A stretch of DNA of 64,000 nucleotides from Vibrio penaeicida (lineage in GTDB: Bacteria > Pseudomonadota > Gammaproteobacteria > Enterobacterales > Vibrionaceae): the NCBI RefSeq assembly GCF_019977755.1, contig NZ_AP025144.1, positions 2,542,001 through 2,606,000 on the forward strand, given 5' to 3'. The translations under genes were made by a program, and so were the position numbers. Below are positions 34,809 through 44,133 of this stretch, in pieces (positions within the stretch are counted from its first letter, which is position 1; the number at the start of each line of letters is the position of its first letter). The notes under the pieces are model-generated. The model searched no databases. It saw only the letters and a program-made list of their open reading frames with translations, and had not been told where the DNA came from.

Positions 34809-35198
34809 TTATTCAATCACTTTAGGCTGACTTGAAAATGTGCCCGTTCCATCTTTACGAAGTTCGATAAAGGCATCGCTGTCCCCATGAGAGCAAGCAT
34901 AACGTGAACCTTGCTCCGACTCAGACTTCAAATCGCAGTTTTCCTGAACAGATCCAGTATCTTGTGGATCATATTCAAATGTTGCCATAACGACATTCGT
35001 GTCTAGATCGTGTTTTTCTTGGATATTAATGGCAGATTTAGGCAGAAAAGCCGGAAGCCAGCCCTGCTCGACAATGCCGGACGCTTCCATTTCCTGATAG
35101 TTTTCAAACTTTGTGCTTACGCTATCGCCAAAAATCCCCGCCCAAATTTGAGTCGATACAAGAAGTGCCAGAGGCACTATTACGTTGCGTGTTTTCAT
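34809..35198 (-). CDS. Small exported protein of unknown function
   Basis: 129 residues with a signal peptide (IVPLALLVSTQIWA, cleavage before GIFG). The mature part contains EQGWLPAFLPKSAINIQEKHDLDTN followed by a beta-rich region with two Cys (ENCDL, YACSH) that may form a disulfide. Similar short exported proteins with the GW-P-FLP-SA pattern occur in other gammaproteobacteria, but I know no function. It is alone, divergent from nothing obvious and convergent with the preceding operon. Confidence 0.75.
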   Translation of the reverse strand: MKTRNVIVPLALLVSTQIWAGIFGDSVSTKFENYQEMEASGIVEQGWLPAFLPKSAINIQEKHDLDTNVVMATFEYDPQDTGSVQENCDLKSESEQGSRYACSHGDSDAFIELRKDGTGTFSSQPKVIE

Positions 35199-35317
35199 AA
35201 CGTTTATCCTTTCAAATTAAATTCCAAATTCCCCGTACAGCAAAATTGTTTTATAAAATGAAAGTGCAACATTTGTCATAGTAACGTCATGGGTAGGTAA
35301 AGGTTTTTAATGCCAAT

Positions 35318-36463
35318 TTAAGCCAAGTTTTCTATCCAGTTCGAAAGCTGTTTAGCCTGATCGATTGCGTTGAAATGTCTTAGTACTCTATCTCTCGCAG
35401 CACGCCCCATTTGCGCTCTCTCTTCAAACGAAAGTTGAGCAAACTCCGAGATTTTCTGTGATAGCTCAGCCACATTTTTTTCCGGAACCAAGTATCCAGT
35501 TTCAGAGGTGACAATTTCTTTGCATCCCATAATGTCTGAGCAAATCACGGGGGTTCCCACCGCCATCGCCTCTTTTAGAACCAGCGGACCAGTATCGACA
35601 CACCCTGTGTCGGAAAAACAAAACGGTGCGACCAAACAATCATATTCTGCCAAGTGATCTTTCACCCAATGATGGGGTTGTGGACCCAAAAATCGAACAT
35701 AATAGTCCAGCCCAAGGCGGTTAACCTGAGATTCTAACTCTTCTCTCATCTCCCCATCTCCAATAATGTCTAAGCTGATATTGTAATGATGGATCAATGG
35801 AAGCAGAGCATTGATTAGATAATGGACACCTTTCGTTACGACCAATCTTCCTAAAAACACCAATCGAACATGTTCAGTCGGTGACTTTTCTTGCATAACA
35901 AATCGTTCTGTTTTTACACCACAGTGCAACAACTTTATGTTTCCTTTTGCCATACTATCGAAGTCACGTTGCATATCTTTGCAAACAGCCACCACAAAAT
36001 CGCTGGTTTCTATTTTTCTGTCGATATCGAGTGGGGATTCATACACGTCGTGTCCGTGTCCTACAAAAGAACAACCAATGTTCAATATTTTGGCAGCGAC
36101 TATCGCGTGGGCAGCAGTATGCTGACAGAAATGCGCATGAACGTGGTCAACGCCCTTCTCTGCCAATTGCAAAGCCAATTTAGCGCCGTAATAGTAGAGC
36201 GATTTCTTCGGCAAGCCATTTTGATTCGTAACAAAGTGGAGAGCCTTTAATCCGCCGAGCAACGAAGTGTGGCTCAGCATACGCATCGGGACGTTCTCAC
36301 CAATAGTGACAACGTCATAGTTAAACACATTATCCGAATGCTCTTTTTCAAATGTAAACACACAGACTTGATGCCCACACGCTTGAATAGAGTCCACTTC
36401 TGTCTGTATGAAGGTTTCGCTTAATGCCGGATAGGTGGGCGTAATAAATGCCACTTTCTTCAT
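35318..36463 (-). CDS. GT4-family glycosyltransferase
   Basis: 381 residues from the ATG at 36463 (a longer frame to 36517 lacks support). The GT-B fold is indicated by ITPTYPALSETFIQTEVDSIQ at the start, the His-rich VDHVHAHFCQHTA, the central VFLGRLVVTKGVHYLI, and the nucleotide-sugar motif GPLVLKEAMAVGTPVICSD. Such enzymes add sugars to exopolysaccharide or lipid carriers. It is divergent from a flippase gene 345 bases away, suggesting a small polysaccharide locus, although no other synthesis gene is present here. Confidence 0.9.
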   Translation of the reverse strand: MKKVAFITPTYPALSETFIQTEVDSIQACGHQVCVFTFEKEHSDNVFNYDVVTIGENVPMRMLSHTSLLGGLKALHFVTNQNGLPKKSLYYYGAKLALQLAEKGVDHVHAHFCQHTAAHAIVAAKILNIGCSFVGHGHDVYESPLDIDRKIETSDFVVAVCKDMQRDFDSMAKGNIKLLHCGVKTERFVMQEKSPTEHVRLVFLGRLVVTKGVHYLINALLPLIHHYNISLDIIGDGEMREELESQVNRLGLDYYVRFLGPQPHHWVKDHLAEYDCLVAPFCFSDTGCVDTGPLVLKEAMAVGTPVICSDIMGCKEIVTSETGYLVPEKNVAELSQKISEFAQLSFEERAQMGRAARDRVLRHFNAIDQAKQLSNWIENLA

Positions 36464-36711
36464 GACCAAATTCTCACTTGATGTACCTTGTTCCCTACAC
36501 AGCAAAATACACGCCAATCATTTCTCTATTTAAAATCAATCAATTAGATTCAAAAAACAAAAGAAAAGGTCATAAGTTCTCAATTTGAAAAGCAATATGA
36601 ATGTACACGGCTGGTTTATCTTCAAATTGTGTAGCTTTCTCTTCACCTATCTTTTTTTATCTATTTTTCAAAAAGTTATGGTTTGGCATGTTTTCTGCCT
36701 AAGTTAATGTC

Positions 36712-36735
36712 TATACCCAAGTGACCTCCACCTTG
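36712..36735 (-). repeat. Vibrio-type short intergenic repeat, copy 3
   Basis: TATACCCAAGTGACCTC followed by CACCTTGA, a rearranged inverse of the 2918 element, in the 345-base divergent gap between the glycosyltransferase and flippase genes. No other feature was identified in that gap. Confidence 0.5.
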
Positions 36736-36808
36736 ATTTAATTGGTATGAAGCAAATCGCAAGTTGAAGTCTTTATCGCCTGAAATCAAAACAGAAGGCA
36801 AGAAGCGA

Positions 36809-38254
36809 ATGAAAGCATTAGCACAGTCGGCGTACTACGCCATTGGAATCATTATGATGAAAGGGGTTTCCCTTATGATGATCCCATATCTCACAAGAAA
36901 GCTCTCTGTAGTGGAATACGGGTCGCTTGAAATACTGCTTTTGCTAGCCGATATCGGAACCATTATGTTTAGCTTCGGCATCATAAACGCGATGTACCGA
37001 TATGTTGGGACGTCAGAAGGTGAACACAAACGAGCGCTCATTTCTAACTGCTTTACTCTCAGTGTTCTTTTCAGTGGCATTGGAGCGTTTATTATTTTCA
37101 TCACGCTTCCTTTACTCATTCGAGTGTTGCCAGCAGCATTCGAAAGCTATCAAATCGTTTTGCTTGCCATTCCCATTTTGTTGGATGGGCTAATTACTAT
37201 TCCTATGACACTTATGAGAATGAACGATCTCGCAAAACGGTTTTGTGTATTAAATGTAATGAAAGCCTTAGGGCAAGCACTGATGACTTTCATTTTGCTT
37301 GAAGCTGGCTATGGCATTGATGCTGTCTTGATTTCTTGCATGGTATCGAGCGTGCTATTAATGCTGTGTTTGCTTGGGTACCAAAAACAAGAAATGGGGT
37401 CTTTTGGTCAGCTTAAATACTCAAAATTGCTATTGAAATTTGCCTTGCCGACGTTAGGCGGATTCTTGTGTATCTATATGATTACAGGGTTAGATCGTTG
37501 GCTACTTGCGAGCTTTATAGGAGTAGAAGAGCTTGCGGTGTATGCCATTGCAGTGAAGTTTGCCTTAATTTTAGGGCTGGCTCTAGAACCCTACGCTTTA
37601 TGGTGGTTCCCCAATCGAATCGCATTGCTACAGCAACACAATGGTAAACAGATTTGTGCCGATAATGCGATGCTTGGGACCAACTTAGGTATTTATCTGG
37701 GGATGCTGATGATACTCACGGTGCCTGGTTTTATCACCCTAGCGCTACCATCCGATTATCACATGTCGGCGACGCTCGTAGTGGGGCTGATTTTGGTGAA
37801 CATGATAAAAACCGCTGGAGATTACTTAAACTTAGGCTGCTTTAGCGGGGATTCCAGCCAAGCACAAATGTGGATCCAGTGTGCCTGCGCGGTATTTGCT
37901 GTCGCTGGATACGTTTGGCTTGTACCACAATTCGGGGTCATTGCTGTCATTGCGGTTCTTGGTGGCGCTTATTCCGTTCGTTTAATGCTGATCTATTTGG
38001 TTAGCCAGCAAAAAGAACCACTACCTTACCGACACGCCAACTGGATAAAAAGTATTATGATTGCATTTTCAGCTTGGCAACTGCACCAATGGCTTGATGC
38101 ATCCCTCACGTTTGTTCCCAGCATAGTGTTGGGCATGATCGTCTCGGTGTTTGCAACCATAGGATTCCTGCTTTTCGGTATTATCCCTATTCCTGAATCA
38201 CTCAAAATCAAATTGAGCAACTTTGTGAAATCTCATATGCCAACGGCGCACTAG
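36809..38254 (+). CDS. Polysaccharide flippase (Wzx/MOP superfamily)
   Basis: A 481-residue integral membrane protein with about twelve to fourteen hydrophobic helices. It has the family's N-terminal pattern YLTRKLSVVEYGSLEILLLLADIG and YRYVG, and later ITGLDRWLLASFIGVEELAVYAIAVKFA. Such proteins flip lipid-linked oligosaccharides across the inner membrane. I chose ATG 36809; a TTG at 36764 would add 15 charged residues. It is divergent from the glycosyltransferase and probably shares its role. Confidence 0.9.
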   Translation: MKALAQSAYYAIGIIMMKGVSLMMIPYLTRKLSVVEYGSLEILLLLADIGTIMFSFGIINAMYRYVGTSEGEHKRALISNCFTLSVLFSGIGAFIIFITLPLLIRVLPAAFESYQIVLLAIPILLDGLITIPMTLMRMNDLAKRFCVLNVMKALGQALMTFILLEAGYGIDAVLISCMVSSVLLMLCLLGYQKQEMGSFGQLKYSKLLLKFALPTLGGFLCIYMITGLDRWLLASFIGVEELAVYAIAVKFALILGLALEPYALWWFPNRIALLQQHNGKQICADNAMLGTNLGIYLGMLMILTVPGFITLALPSDYHMSATLVVGLILVNMIKTAGDYLNLGCFSGDSSQAQMWIQCACAVFAVAGYVWLVPQFGVIAVIAVLGGAYSVRLMLIYLVSQQKEPLPYRHANWIKSIMIAFSAWQLHQWLDASLTFVPSIVLGMIVSVFATIGFLLFGIIPIPESLKIKLSNFVKSHMPTAH

Positions 38255-38404
38255 TGCTACCGAACACGATCCAAATCAAACGCGGTCAAAATGCTAGATT
38301 TGCTAACAATACCCGTGCTCTAACGGCACGTTCCGGATAAACTCAATAAATAGGGTCTGTTTTCGATAGCAAAGCAGTTGTAAGCGTTATTCGATAGAGA
38401 GTTT

Positions 38405-40297
38405 ATGAATCAGTCTTCGCCATTACCATTCCTGATTGCAGGTCCCATGCTTAGAAAAGCCACATCGAATGAGTTGGTTTTTTGGGTGGTCACCACAGAG
38501 CCACTGTCTGGTCACTTTCAGCTTTATCAGCAAGACTCAGACAAAGCGATCTTCTCTCACGATCTAAACCAGTGTCAGCCAATTCAAGTGGGTACTCGTG
38601 CCTTTGTTACCCTTGCTCATTTTCACGGCAATTTCCCTGTAGACGAACGCCTTGAATACGAATTTATCTCTCAGAAAGGTAACTTCATCGAATTGTGTCC
38701 GCACTTGCTCTATGAAGAAGAAAAAAGACTCTCGATAAAAATACCATCTACCGCCGATTATATTTTGCACGGTTCATGTCGAAACCCACACCATAACGGA
38801 AAAGACGCACTGATCGCGGCAGACGCTAAAATAGCCAAGCAACCTTGGGATGAGCGCCCCGATATGCTGTTAATGGCCGGCGATCAAATCTATGCAGACC
38901 ATGTCGCTGGTCCGATGCTGAGTGCGATTGTGCAAGTGATCGATTTGCTAGGGTTGCCTAATGAAACATTCCACGATGCCAAAATCGCATCGACCGCAGA
39001 CTTACACGCCCATGCAGACGGCTTTTACGGTCGCGAATCTTTGCTACCTAGCTATCAAGCAGAAAGAAGTTGGTTATTCTCGTTTATGCCCTCTATGCCG
39101 TCTCCGGTTTTTAGTTCTAGAGATTGCGGCAACCACTTGATCAGCTTTTCAGAGTTCTTCGCCATGTATTTGCTGGTTTGGTCGCCACAACTTTGGAAGC
39201 ATGTTGCTTATTCGTGCCCGCCAACGACAGTCACAAACAAGCTCAAAACTCGATGGGAAAGAGAAAATACCCAAATTGCACAATTTGTAGAAGGGTTGCC
39301 TTTTGCTCATAGGCTATTTGCACATTTGCCTACTTACATGATCTTTGACGACCACGATGTCACCGATGACTGGAACCTGACCATTGGTTGGGAAAAAGCG
39401 GCATACAACAACGTATTTTCCAAAAGAATCATCGGTAATGGTTTACTGAGTTACTGGCTTTGTCAGGGATGGGGAAACGAGCCCTCTCATTTCAACTCGG
39501 AGTTTTTGGCATTGGCCAATGCCTTTTTTGATTCGCCAAATGTACAGAATCAAGATGCTTTCATACAGCATTTGTACCAATTTGAGAAATGGCACTACAC
39601 CATACATACCTCGCCCAAAGTTGTGGTTTTGGATACTCGAACTCGCCGCTGGCGCTCAGAATCAAAAATGAACAAGCCCTCTGGATTGATGGACTGGGAA
39701 GCGCTCATTGAGTTTCAACAAGAGCTAATGCATCAAGACAAAGTTATTGTGGTTTCTGCTGCGCCAATGTTTGGTGTGAAATTTATCGAAGCACTCCAAA
39801 AAGCGGCAACTATGATAGGTCAACCTTTGATGATCGATGCTGAAAACTGGATGGCACACCCCGGTAGCGCAAATACTTTACTCAGCATTTTCACTCACAC
39901 AAAAACACCTACCCACTTTGTTATCTTGTCGGGAGATGTCCACTATTCTTTTGCCTACGATATCAAGCTACGATTTCGCAAGTGCAGCCCAAACATCCAC
40001 CAGATTACATGTAGCGGCATCAAAGCTCAGTTTCCAGAGCCGCTTCTTGGGTTTTGCGATCATGCGGATCGGTTGCTTTATTCTCCTCGCTCACCACTTA
40101 ACTTTTTTACCAAGCGAAAGCGTTTGAAAGTCCAAAAGCGTAGCCCAAGCATCGAAGGAACTCGAAGACTGGTCAATGCCACTGCTATTGGAGAAGTAAA
40201 ACTCGATGAGAAAGGAAAACCAGAGCGCGTTTCTATTCTCACAGGGGAAGGTAGCGAAATCGAATTTCTACCTCTTAGCCGCAGCAGTAAGCAGTAA
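38405..40297 (+). CDS. PhoD-like metallophosphoesterase
   Basis: A 630-residue protein of the alkaline phosphatase D-like group. The front ~115 residues form a beta-sandwich-like domain. The metal-binding core starts with HGSCRNPHH and LLMAGDQIYAD, and continues with FDDHDVTDDWN and the C-terminal ILSGDVHYSF. There is no signal peptide, unlike secreted PhoD, so it appears cytoplasmic. A Cys-x-x-Gly-type iron site cannot be judged. The substrate is unknown; a phosphodiester is likely. The last codons run into a heptamer tandem repeat. A ferritin-like gene follows on the same strand. Confidence 0.88.
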   Translation: MNQSSPLPFLIAGPMLRKATSNELVFWVVTTEPLSGHFQLYQQDSDKAIFSHDLNQCQPIQVGTRAFVTLAHFHGNFPVDERLEYEFISQKGNFIELCPHLLYEEEKRLSIKIPSTADYILHGSCRNPHHNGKDALIAADAKIAKQPWDERPDMLLMAGDQIYADHVAGPMLSAIVQVIDLLGLPNETFHDAKIASTADLHAHADGFYGRESLLPSYQAERSWLFSFMPSMPSPVFSSRDCGNHLISFSEFFAMYLLVWSPQLWKHVAYSCPPTTVTNKLKTRWERENTQIAQFVEGLPFAHRLFAHLPTYMIFDDHDVTDDWNLTIGWEKAAYNNVFSKRIIGNGLLSYWLCQGWGNEPSHFNSEFLALANAFFDSPNVQNQDAFIQHLYQFEKWHYTIHTSPKVVVLDTRTRRWRSESKMNKPSGLMDWEALIEFQQELMHQDKVIVVSAAPMFGVKFIEALQKAATMIGQPLMIDAENWMAHPGSANTLLSIFTHTKTPTHFVILSGDVHYSFAYDIKLRFRKCSPNIHQITCSGIKAQFPEPLLGFCDHADRLLYSPRSPLNFFTKRKRLKVQKRSPSIEGTRRLVNATAIGEVKLDEKGKPERVSILTGEGSEIEFLPLSRSSKQ

Positions 40298-40313
40298 GCA
40301 GTAAGCAGTAAGC
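40286..40313 (+). repeat. Heptamer tandem repeat (AGTAAGC)4 over a stop codon
   Basis: Four perfect copies of AGTAAGC follow one another. The stop codon of the phosphoesterase gene (40295-40297) lies inside the second copy. Because seven is not a multiple of three, copy-number change would alter downstream frames, though the in-repeat stop buffers the reading frame. Confidence 0.9.
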
Positions 40314-40340
40314 AGCTTATAGTCATTTTTTAAAAAAAGT

Positions 40341-40367
40341 TTGTTCCTTTTCTTTGATGAGTGCGTC
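40341..40367 (+). promoter_or_regulatory. Possible ECF-type promoter
   Basis: TTGTTCC (40341-40347) and CGTC (40364-40367) are 16 bases apart, the usual ECF spacing, about 50 bases before the ferritin-like gene. The -10 CGTC is common for ECF factors; the -35 is not a textbook GAAC. If real, the sigma factor encoded at the end of the operon would drive its own transcription. Confidence 0.25.
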
Positions 40368-40417
40368 TTTACCTATTATGCGCAGTGTATTGGCTGCGCT
40401 TTACAAGGAGAAAGCAC

Positions 40418-41023
40418 ATGAGCATCAAAGAAACGAATGATATTTATCACAAGGATATGTTCAACCGCCGCGGATTTTTAAAAGGGTTTGGCGCAGCAAC
40501 ACTTTCAGCAACTGCACTCACCATGATGAGTGGTTGCTATTCCGCTCAAGCCAATTATCACGGACAAAAAGCGCTGTCAGATAACGCCGTACAAAGTGAC
40601 ATTGTCATTCTAAATACTGCAATAGAGGCAGAACAAGAAGCCGTTGCCGCTTATCAGCTTGGTGCAGAAAGCCAGTTACTAAGCAAAGATCTATTAAACG
40701 TTGCCGTTCAGTTTCAAGGGCATCATAAAGAGCATATTGAATTGCTGGCTTCTGTGGTAACACAGTTAGGTGGAACCCCATCTGAACCCCTCAAACAGTA
40801 TCAATTTCCAGTCGAGAAATTAAAGCAACCTTCCGATGTACTCATGTTTGCCGCTCAATTGGAGCGAGGTGCAGTGAGTGCCTATGCGGGGGCGATCCCA
40901 CTTTTTGATAACCGCGATTTTTCCAAAGCTGCTGCCAGCATTTTAGCCGACGAAGCCATGCATTGGGCAATCTTAAGGAACGCATTAGGTTTAGACCCAG
41001 TGCCAGGTGCCTTTTTTTCCTAA
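40418..41023 (+). CDS. Tat-exported ferritin-like protein
   Basis: 201 residues from an ATG with an ideal AAGGAG site. The N terminus has a twin-arginine motif NRRGFLKGFG and a hydrophobic stretch ending in MMSGC, a possible lipobox. The rest is a ferritin-like four-helix bundle with repeated Glu/His ligands: AEQEAVAAYQ, GHHKEHIE, ERGAVSAYAG and DEAMHWAIL. Such domains hold a di-iron or similar site. Export through Tat fits a folded metalloprotein in the periplasm. It precedes cytochrome c and ECF sigma genes, suggesting a redox or oxidative-stress role (inference). Confidence 0.87.
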   Translation: MSIKETNDIYHKDMFNRRGFLKGFGAATLSATALTMMSGCYSAQANYHGQKALSDNAVQSDIVILNTAIEAEQEAVAAYQLGAESQLLSKDLLNVAVQFQGHHKEHIELLASVVTQLGGTPSEPLKQYQFPVEKLKQPSDVLMFAAQLERGAVSAYAGAIPLFDNRDFSKAAASILADEAMHWAILRNALGLDPVPGAFFS

Positions 41024-41111
41024 CCCACATTTGTTGTCGACAACAAAACCAATGTTAGCAAAGCGATTTTTACTAATGGCTTTGCTCATTCAACTCGATT
41101 AAGGAATCAAA

Positions 41112-41504
41112 ATGCGCCATCTTTATCTATTATTTATTGGATTGGGTTTCGTGCCATTTTCACAATCCAGCACGGTTGCTCAAGGTGAACACCTGTACCA
41201 AAGCTGCGTTGGGTGCCATTCTCCCTCTTATAACCGAACGGGACCTAAACACTGCTTCTTATTTGGAAGAAAAGTTGGTACTCAAAAAAATTATCGATAC
41301 AGCAAAGCAATGCTTGATTCTGACTGGGTTTGGAATGAAGACACACTCAATCGTTTTCTAGAAAATCCAAGAAAAGCGATTCCTGCCACTAAAATGACAG
41401 TAGCAGGCGTAACAAGCCAAACACAGCGAGTCGCCATTATCGCCTATTTAAAAACACTGGATCAGCACTCCGAAGAATGCAAAGGGTTACACGATGACAG
41501 ATAA
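41112..41504 (+). CDS. Class I c-type cytochrome
   Basis: 130 residues with a signal peptide (LFIGLGFVPFSQS), heme-attachment CVGCH near residue 32 and a probable axial Met in PATKMTVAG near 95, as in cytochrome c2/c550-type proteins. The middle GRKVGTQKNYRYSKAM also fits. It is periplasmic and transfers electrons. It sits 88 bases after the ferritin-like gene and overlaps the ECF sigma start by 11 bases. Confidence 0.9.
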   Translation: MRHLYLLFIGLGFVPFSQSSTVAQGEHLYQSCVGCHSPSYNRTGPKHCFLFGRKVGTQKNYRYSKAMLDSDWVWNEDTLNRFLENPRKAIPATKMTVAGVTSQTQRVAIIAYLKTLDQHSEECKGLHDDR

Positions 41505-42138
41505 TACACTCACATCCTACTCCGATCTGGCACTCATTGAACTCACGTTAGCGCGTAACAACCAAGCGGCTGAAGTACTCATCCGTCGCTATAATCAACT
41601 AATGTTTCGGATCGCTCGTGGGTTCACGAACAATACTGATGACGCCATGGACATCGTTCAGGAAGCTCATCTACGTGCATTGCAGAATTTATCTACGTTT
41701 CGTGGTCCAACAGGATACGCGGGATGGCTTTCTGTCATCACTCGAAATGTCGCGTTAAATCGCCTAAGGTCGGAACAGAGGCTTGAGTATTATGGCGACC
41801 GAGAAATACCCAGCGATCAATTTCATCAATCTGTTTCGGAGCCCGTTATGAACCAGAACATACTTCAACTCCTTGAAAATGAAATTGATCAGCTACCGCT
41901 TAACTACCGTTCGGTGTTCATATTGCGCTGTGTACAGGGGTTATCTTCCAGCGAAACTGCCCACTCTTTGGGGCTCGATGTCACCGTGGTTAAAACACGA
42001 TATCGGAGAGCGAGAATGCAATTGCAATCGCAAATTCGAATTCATATGGAAAAAGAGTCGATGTCGCTCTACGAATTTGCTGGTAACCGATGCGATACCA
42101 TTACCCACCACGTTTTAGCCGAATGGAACAAGCAATGA
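41494..42138 (+). CDS. ECF RNA polymerase sigma factor
   Basis: 214 residues. Region 2 is at about 20-90 (MFRIARGFTNNTDDAMDIVQEAHLRAL, WLSVITRNVALNRLR) and region 4 at about 125-185 (LPLNYRSVFILRCVQGLSSSETAHSLGL, VVKTRYRRARMQL). A ~28-residue C-terminal tail (FAGNRCDTITHHVLAEWNKQ) follows. It overlaps the cytochrome gene by 11 bases and is last in its operon. No anti-sigma gene is adjacent on either side, which is unusual. The convergent esterase gene ends five bases away. Confidence 0.92.
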   Translation: MTDNTLTSYSDLALIELTLARNNQAAEVLIRRYNQLMFRIARGFTNNTDDAMDIVQEAHLRALQNLSTFRGPTGYAGWLSVITRNVALNRLRSEQRLEYYGDREIPSDQFHQSVSEPVMNQNILQLLENEIDQLPLNYRSVFILRCVQGLSSSETAHSLGLDVTVVKTRYRRARMQLQSQIRIHMEKESMSLYEFAGNRCDTITHHVLAEWNKQ

Positions 42139-42143
42139 ATCGC

Positions 42144-43016
42144 CTAGGGTTGTTCGTCGGATTGTAGAGATAAATGTGCAGAGAGTAACTGCATAATAAA
42201 CGTATGGACTTGTTGAGTATAAGGTGAGTCTTCGCCTAATTTCACATTGAGCTTACGGTGAGAAAGCTCGACAGGAAGCACTTTTGCGTAACCGCCAAGA
42301 AGATTCACCTTCTCCGCGAAAACCTCGGCTTGTTGGCAGGAATCTTGTTTTCGCGTGGAAGAACATACAGCGAGAAACGGAGGAATCGAAGATTGAAGTT
42401 GCAGTAACGGTGAAGCGAGTTTCCAAGTTTTTTGGCTCTCACCAAAAGCTTTTTTGTAAAAGCGATTCACTCTATCTGCAGACATGATTTTTACAATGTC
42501 ATACGCCGCAGTATCAAGTGACACAGTACCAAGCCAAAGTGTTGCACCTCGCTGAGTAATGAGCTCTGGTTTGACGGAAACCAGAGAAATGAGATGCCCA
42601 CCAGCTGAATGTCCCATAAGAACGAACTTGTGCCGACTGCCACCCCATTTCGAAGCATAATTCTGTGCAAATATTAACGCATCTCTCACATCTTGAGCCT
42701 GAACCAACGGCGGGGTTTCCGGTAACATTCTGTAATTCACCGAAATGAAAACGAACCCTTCTTTTACCCACTTGTCTATTTTGGATTTTACCTGAGATCG
42801 CGCTCCCTTATCGCCAATTCTCCATGCACCACCGTGAACAAAAAAGATCACCGGAGCATCTTTAGCGAATTGTGGAAAGTAAACGTCCAACTTTTGCTTC
42901 TTGTGTGCACCATACGCAATATCACGAAAGGTGTTGTGGCCGGTGGATGCGAGTGCCATTGTACTGATTGGTATTGAAACCAACACAACCCAAACTAAGC
43001 GTATAAATGAGGACAT
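42144..43016 (-). CDS. Exported alpha/beta hydrolase, esterase-like
   Basis: About 290 residues with a signal peptide (VWVVLVSIPISTMALA). The oxyanion motif FFVHGGAWRIGD and the nucleophile elbow MGHSAGGHL (Ser near residue 150) mark the BD-FAE/lipase family. The late His expected to complete the triad is probably in VELSHRKLN. It acts in the periplasm or outside on an unknown ester. The start ATG 43016 is preferred over 43031. It is transcribed towards the sigma factor gene. Confidence 0.85.
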   Translation of the reverse strand: MSSFIRLVWVVLVSIPISTMALASTGHNTFRDIAYGAHKKQKLDVYFPQFAKDAPVIFFVHGGAWRIGDKGARSQVKSKIDKWVKEGFVFISVNYRMLPETPPLVQAQDVRDALIFAQNYASKWGGSRHKFVLMGHSAGGHLISLVSVKPELITQRGATLWLGTVSLDTAAYDIVKIMSADRVNRFYKKAFGESQKTWKLASPLLQLQSSIPPFLAVCSSTRKQDSCQQAEVFAEKVNLLGGYAKVLPVELSHRKLNVKLGEDSPYTQQVHTFIMQLLSAHLSLQSDEQP

Positions 43017-43100
43017 AGCCACCCTATTCAAAGTGAATTACATCAAGCTTAGTTCTCAGTACATTGAAACTCCAGAATGCGAGTTAAATAGTTTTTTCAG

Positions 43101-43574
43101 TCATTTGAACGACATTTTCATAATGTGTTGAGGGCCTGCCGGACCGCCATGGTAAAGCTCACCATTGTCTTTAAAACCATTGAGCTCATAACAACGATAA
43201 GCCCCAGGGTTTTTGCAATTCACCGTAAGATAAATGAATTCAAACGTCTCATAACACTGCTGCAAATAGGAATGAAGCGCAGCCACGGCTTGTTTACCAT
43301 AGCCACTTCCTTGGTAACGTGTATCGACAAAGAAAGCTCTCAGCCCTAGCGCTCCACAAACAGCAAAGTCGTACTGCTCACCGTAGGTCGTATCGACAAG
43401 AAAGAACCCAACCACCTTGTCGCTTTCATTCACCATCACATGCGGGTGTACTTTGTTATCTACGTTCACCAAAATCTCTTCCATTGTACCGACAAACTTT
43501 AACTGCTCTTCTGCGACATGCAGCTCCGATACTTGGTTCAAATGTTGTGAGCTCATTGGTTGTAGGCTAATCAT
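43101..43574 (-). CDS. GNAT-family N-acetyltransferase
   Basis: 157 residues. The acetyl-CoA-binding signature is DTRYQGSGYGKQAV (Q-x-x-G-x-G/A) and the end fits the family (LNGFKDNGELYHGG). Gene overlap of eight bases with a second GNAT gene upstream suggests one transcript. The substrate is unknown; a spermidine-type acceptor (Pfam group with MISLQ...) is possible but not shown. Confidence 0.85.
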   Translation of the reverse strand: MISLQPMSSQHLNQVSELHVAEEQLKFVGTMEEILVNVDNKVHPHVMVNESDKVVGFFLVDTTYGEQYDFAVCGALGLRAFFVDTRYQGSGYGKQAVAALHSYLQQCYETFEFIYLTVNCKNPGAYRCYELNGFKDNGELYHGGPAGPQHIMKMSFK

Positions 43575-44133
43575 CTTGGCTTCCTTTCCTCATTTCCCAT
43601 TCCGAACGTAACATAGCGTAGATAACGGTATCCCACCAACGTTCTTTAAAGTATCGATGTTCAATAAACCGAGCTTCCTTTCTCATTCCAAATTGACGAC
43701 ACATCGCTATCGCGGCTTTGTTTGCTCCAATCGTTTCTGCATACAAACGGTGAACCGCCAGCTTTTCAAATCCAAACCCTGCTATAGCTTCTGCTGCTTC
43801 TTGCGCGTACCCAGCACCTTGAAACTCACGCGCCACACCGCATCCCATAGAAGCTTGCTGATCGGCTTCCAATCGAATGCCGCACGTGCCAATCACTTCA
43901 CCTGTTTGCTGTAAAACGATAGCGAGCTGATATTTACTTCGTGGTAATTCATGCGCTTGCTCAATGAAAAGATTAACCAAAAATTCAGCCTTCTCTATCG
44001 AACAATCGTCTTCATCATAGAAGCGCTGATACTTTGAGTCTTGAGTCAACTCTATGTATGAGGAGACATCTTGGATCTCAAAATCCCTTAATATCAGTCG
44101 TTCCGTAACAATTTCAAACACTTCCCTCTCCAT
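43567..44133 (-). CDS. GNAT-family acetyltransferase, RimJ/RimL type
   Basis: 188 residues from ATG 44133; a longer frame from 44184 is less likely. Typical RimL features are TERLILRDFEIQDV at the start, the acetyl-CoA loop AREFQGAGYAQEA, and AETIGANKAAIAMCRQFGMRKEA near the end. Members acetylate ribosomal protein N termini or small amines. It is first in a two-gene operon with the other GNAT gene. Confidence 0.88.
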   Translation of the reverse strand: MEREVFEIVTERLILRDFEIQDVSSYIELTQDSKYQRFYDEDDCSIEKAEFLVNLFIEQAHELPRSKYQLAIVLQQTGEVIGTCGIRLEADQQASMGCGVAREFQGAGYAQEAAEAIAGFGFEKLAVHRLYAETIGANKAAIAMCRQFGMRKEARFIEHRYFKERWWDTVIYAMLRSEWEMRKGSQDD

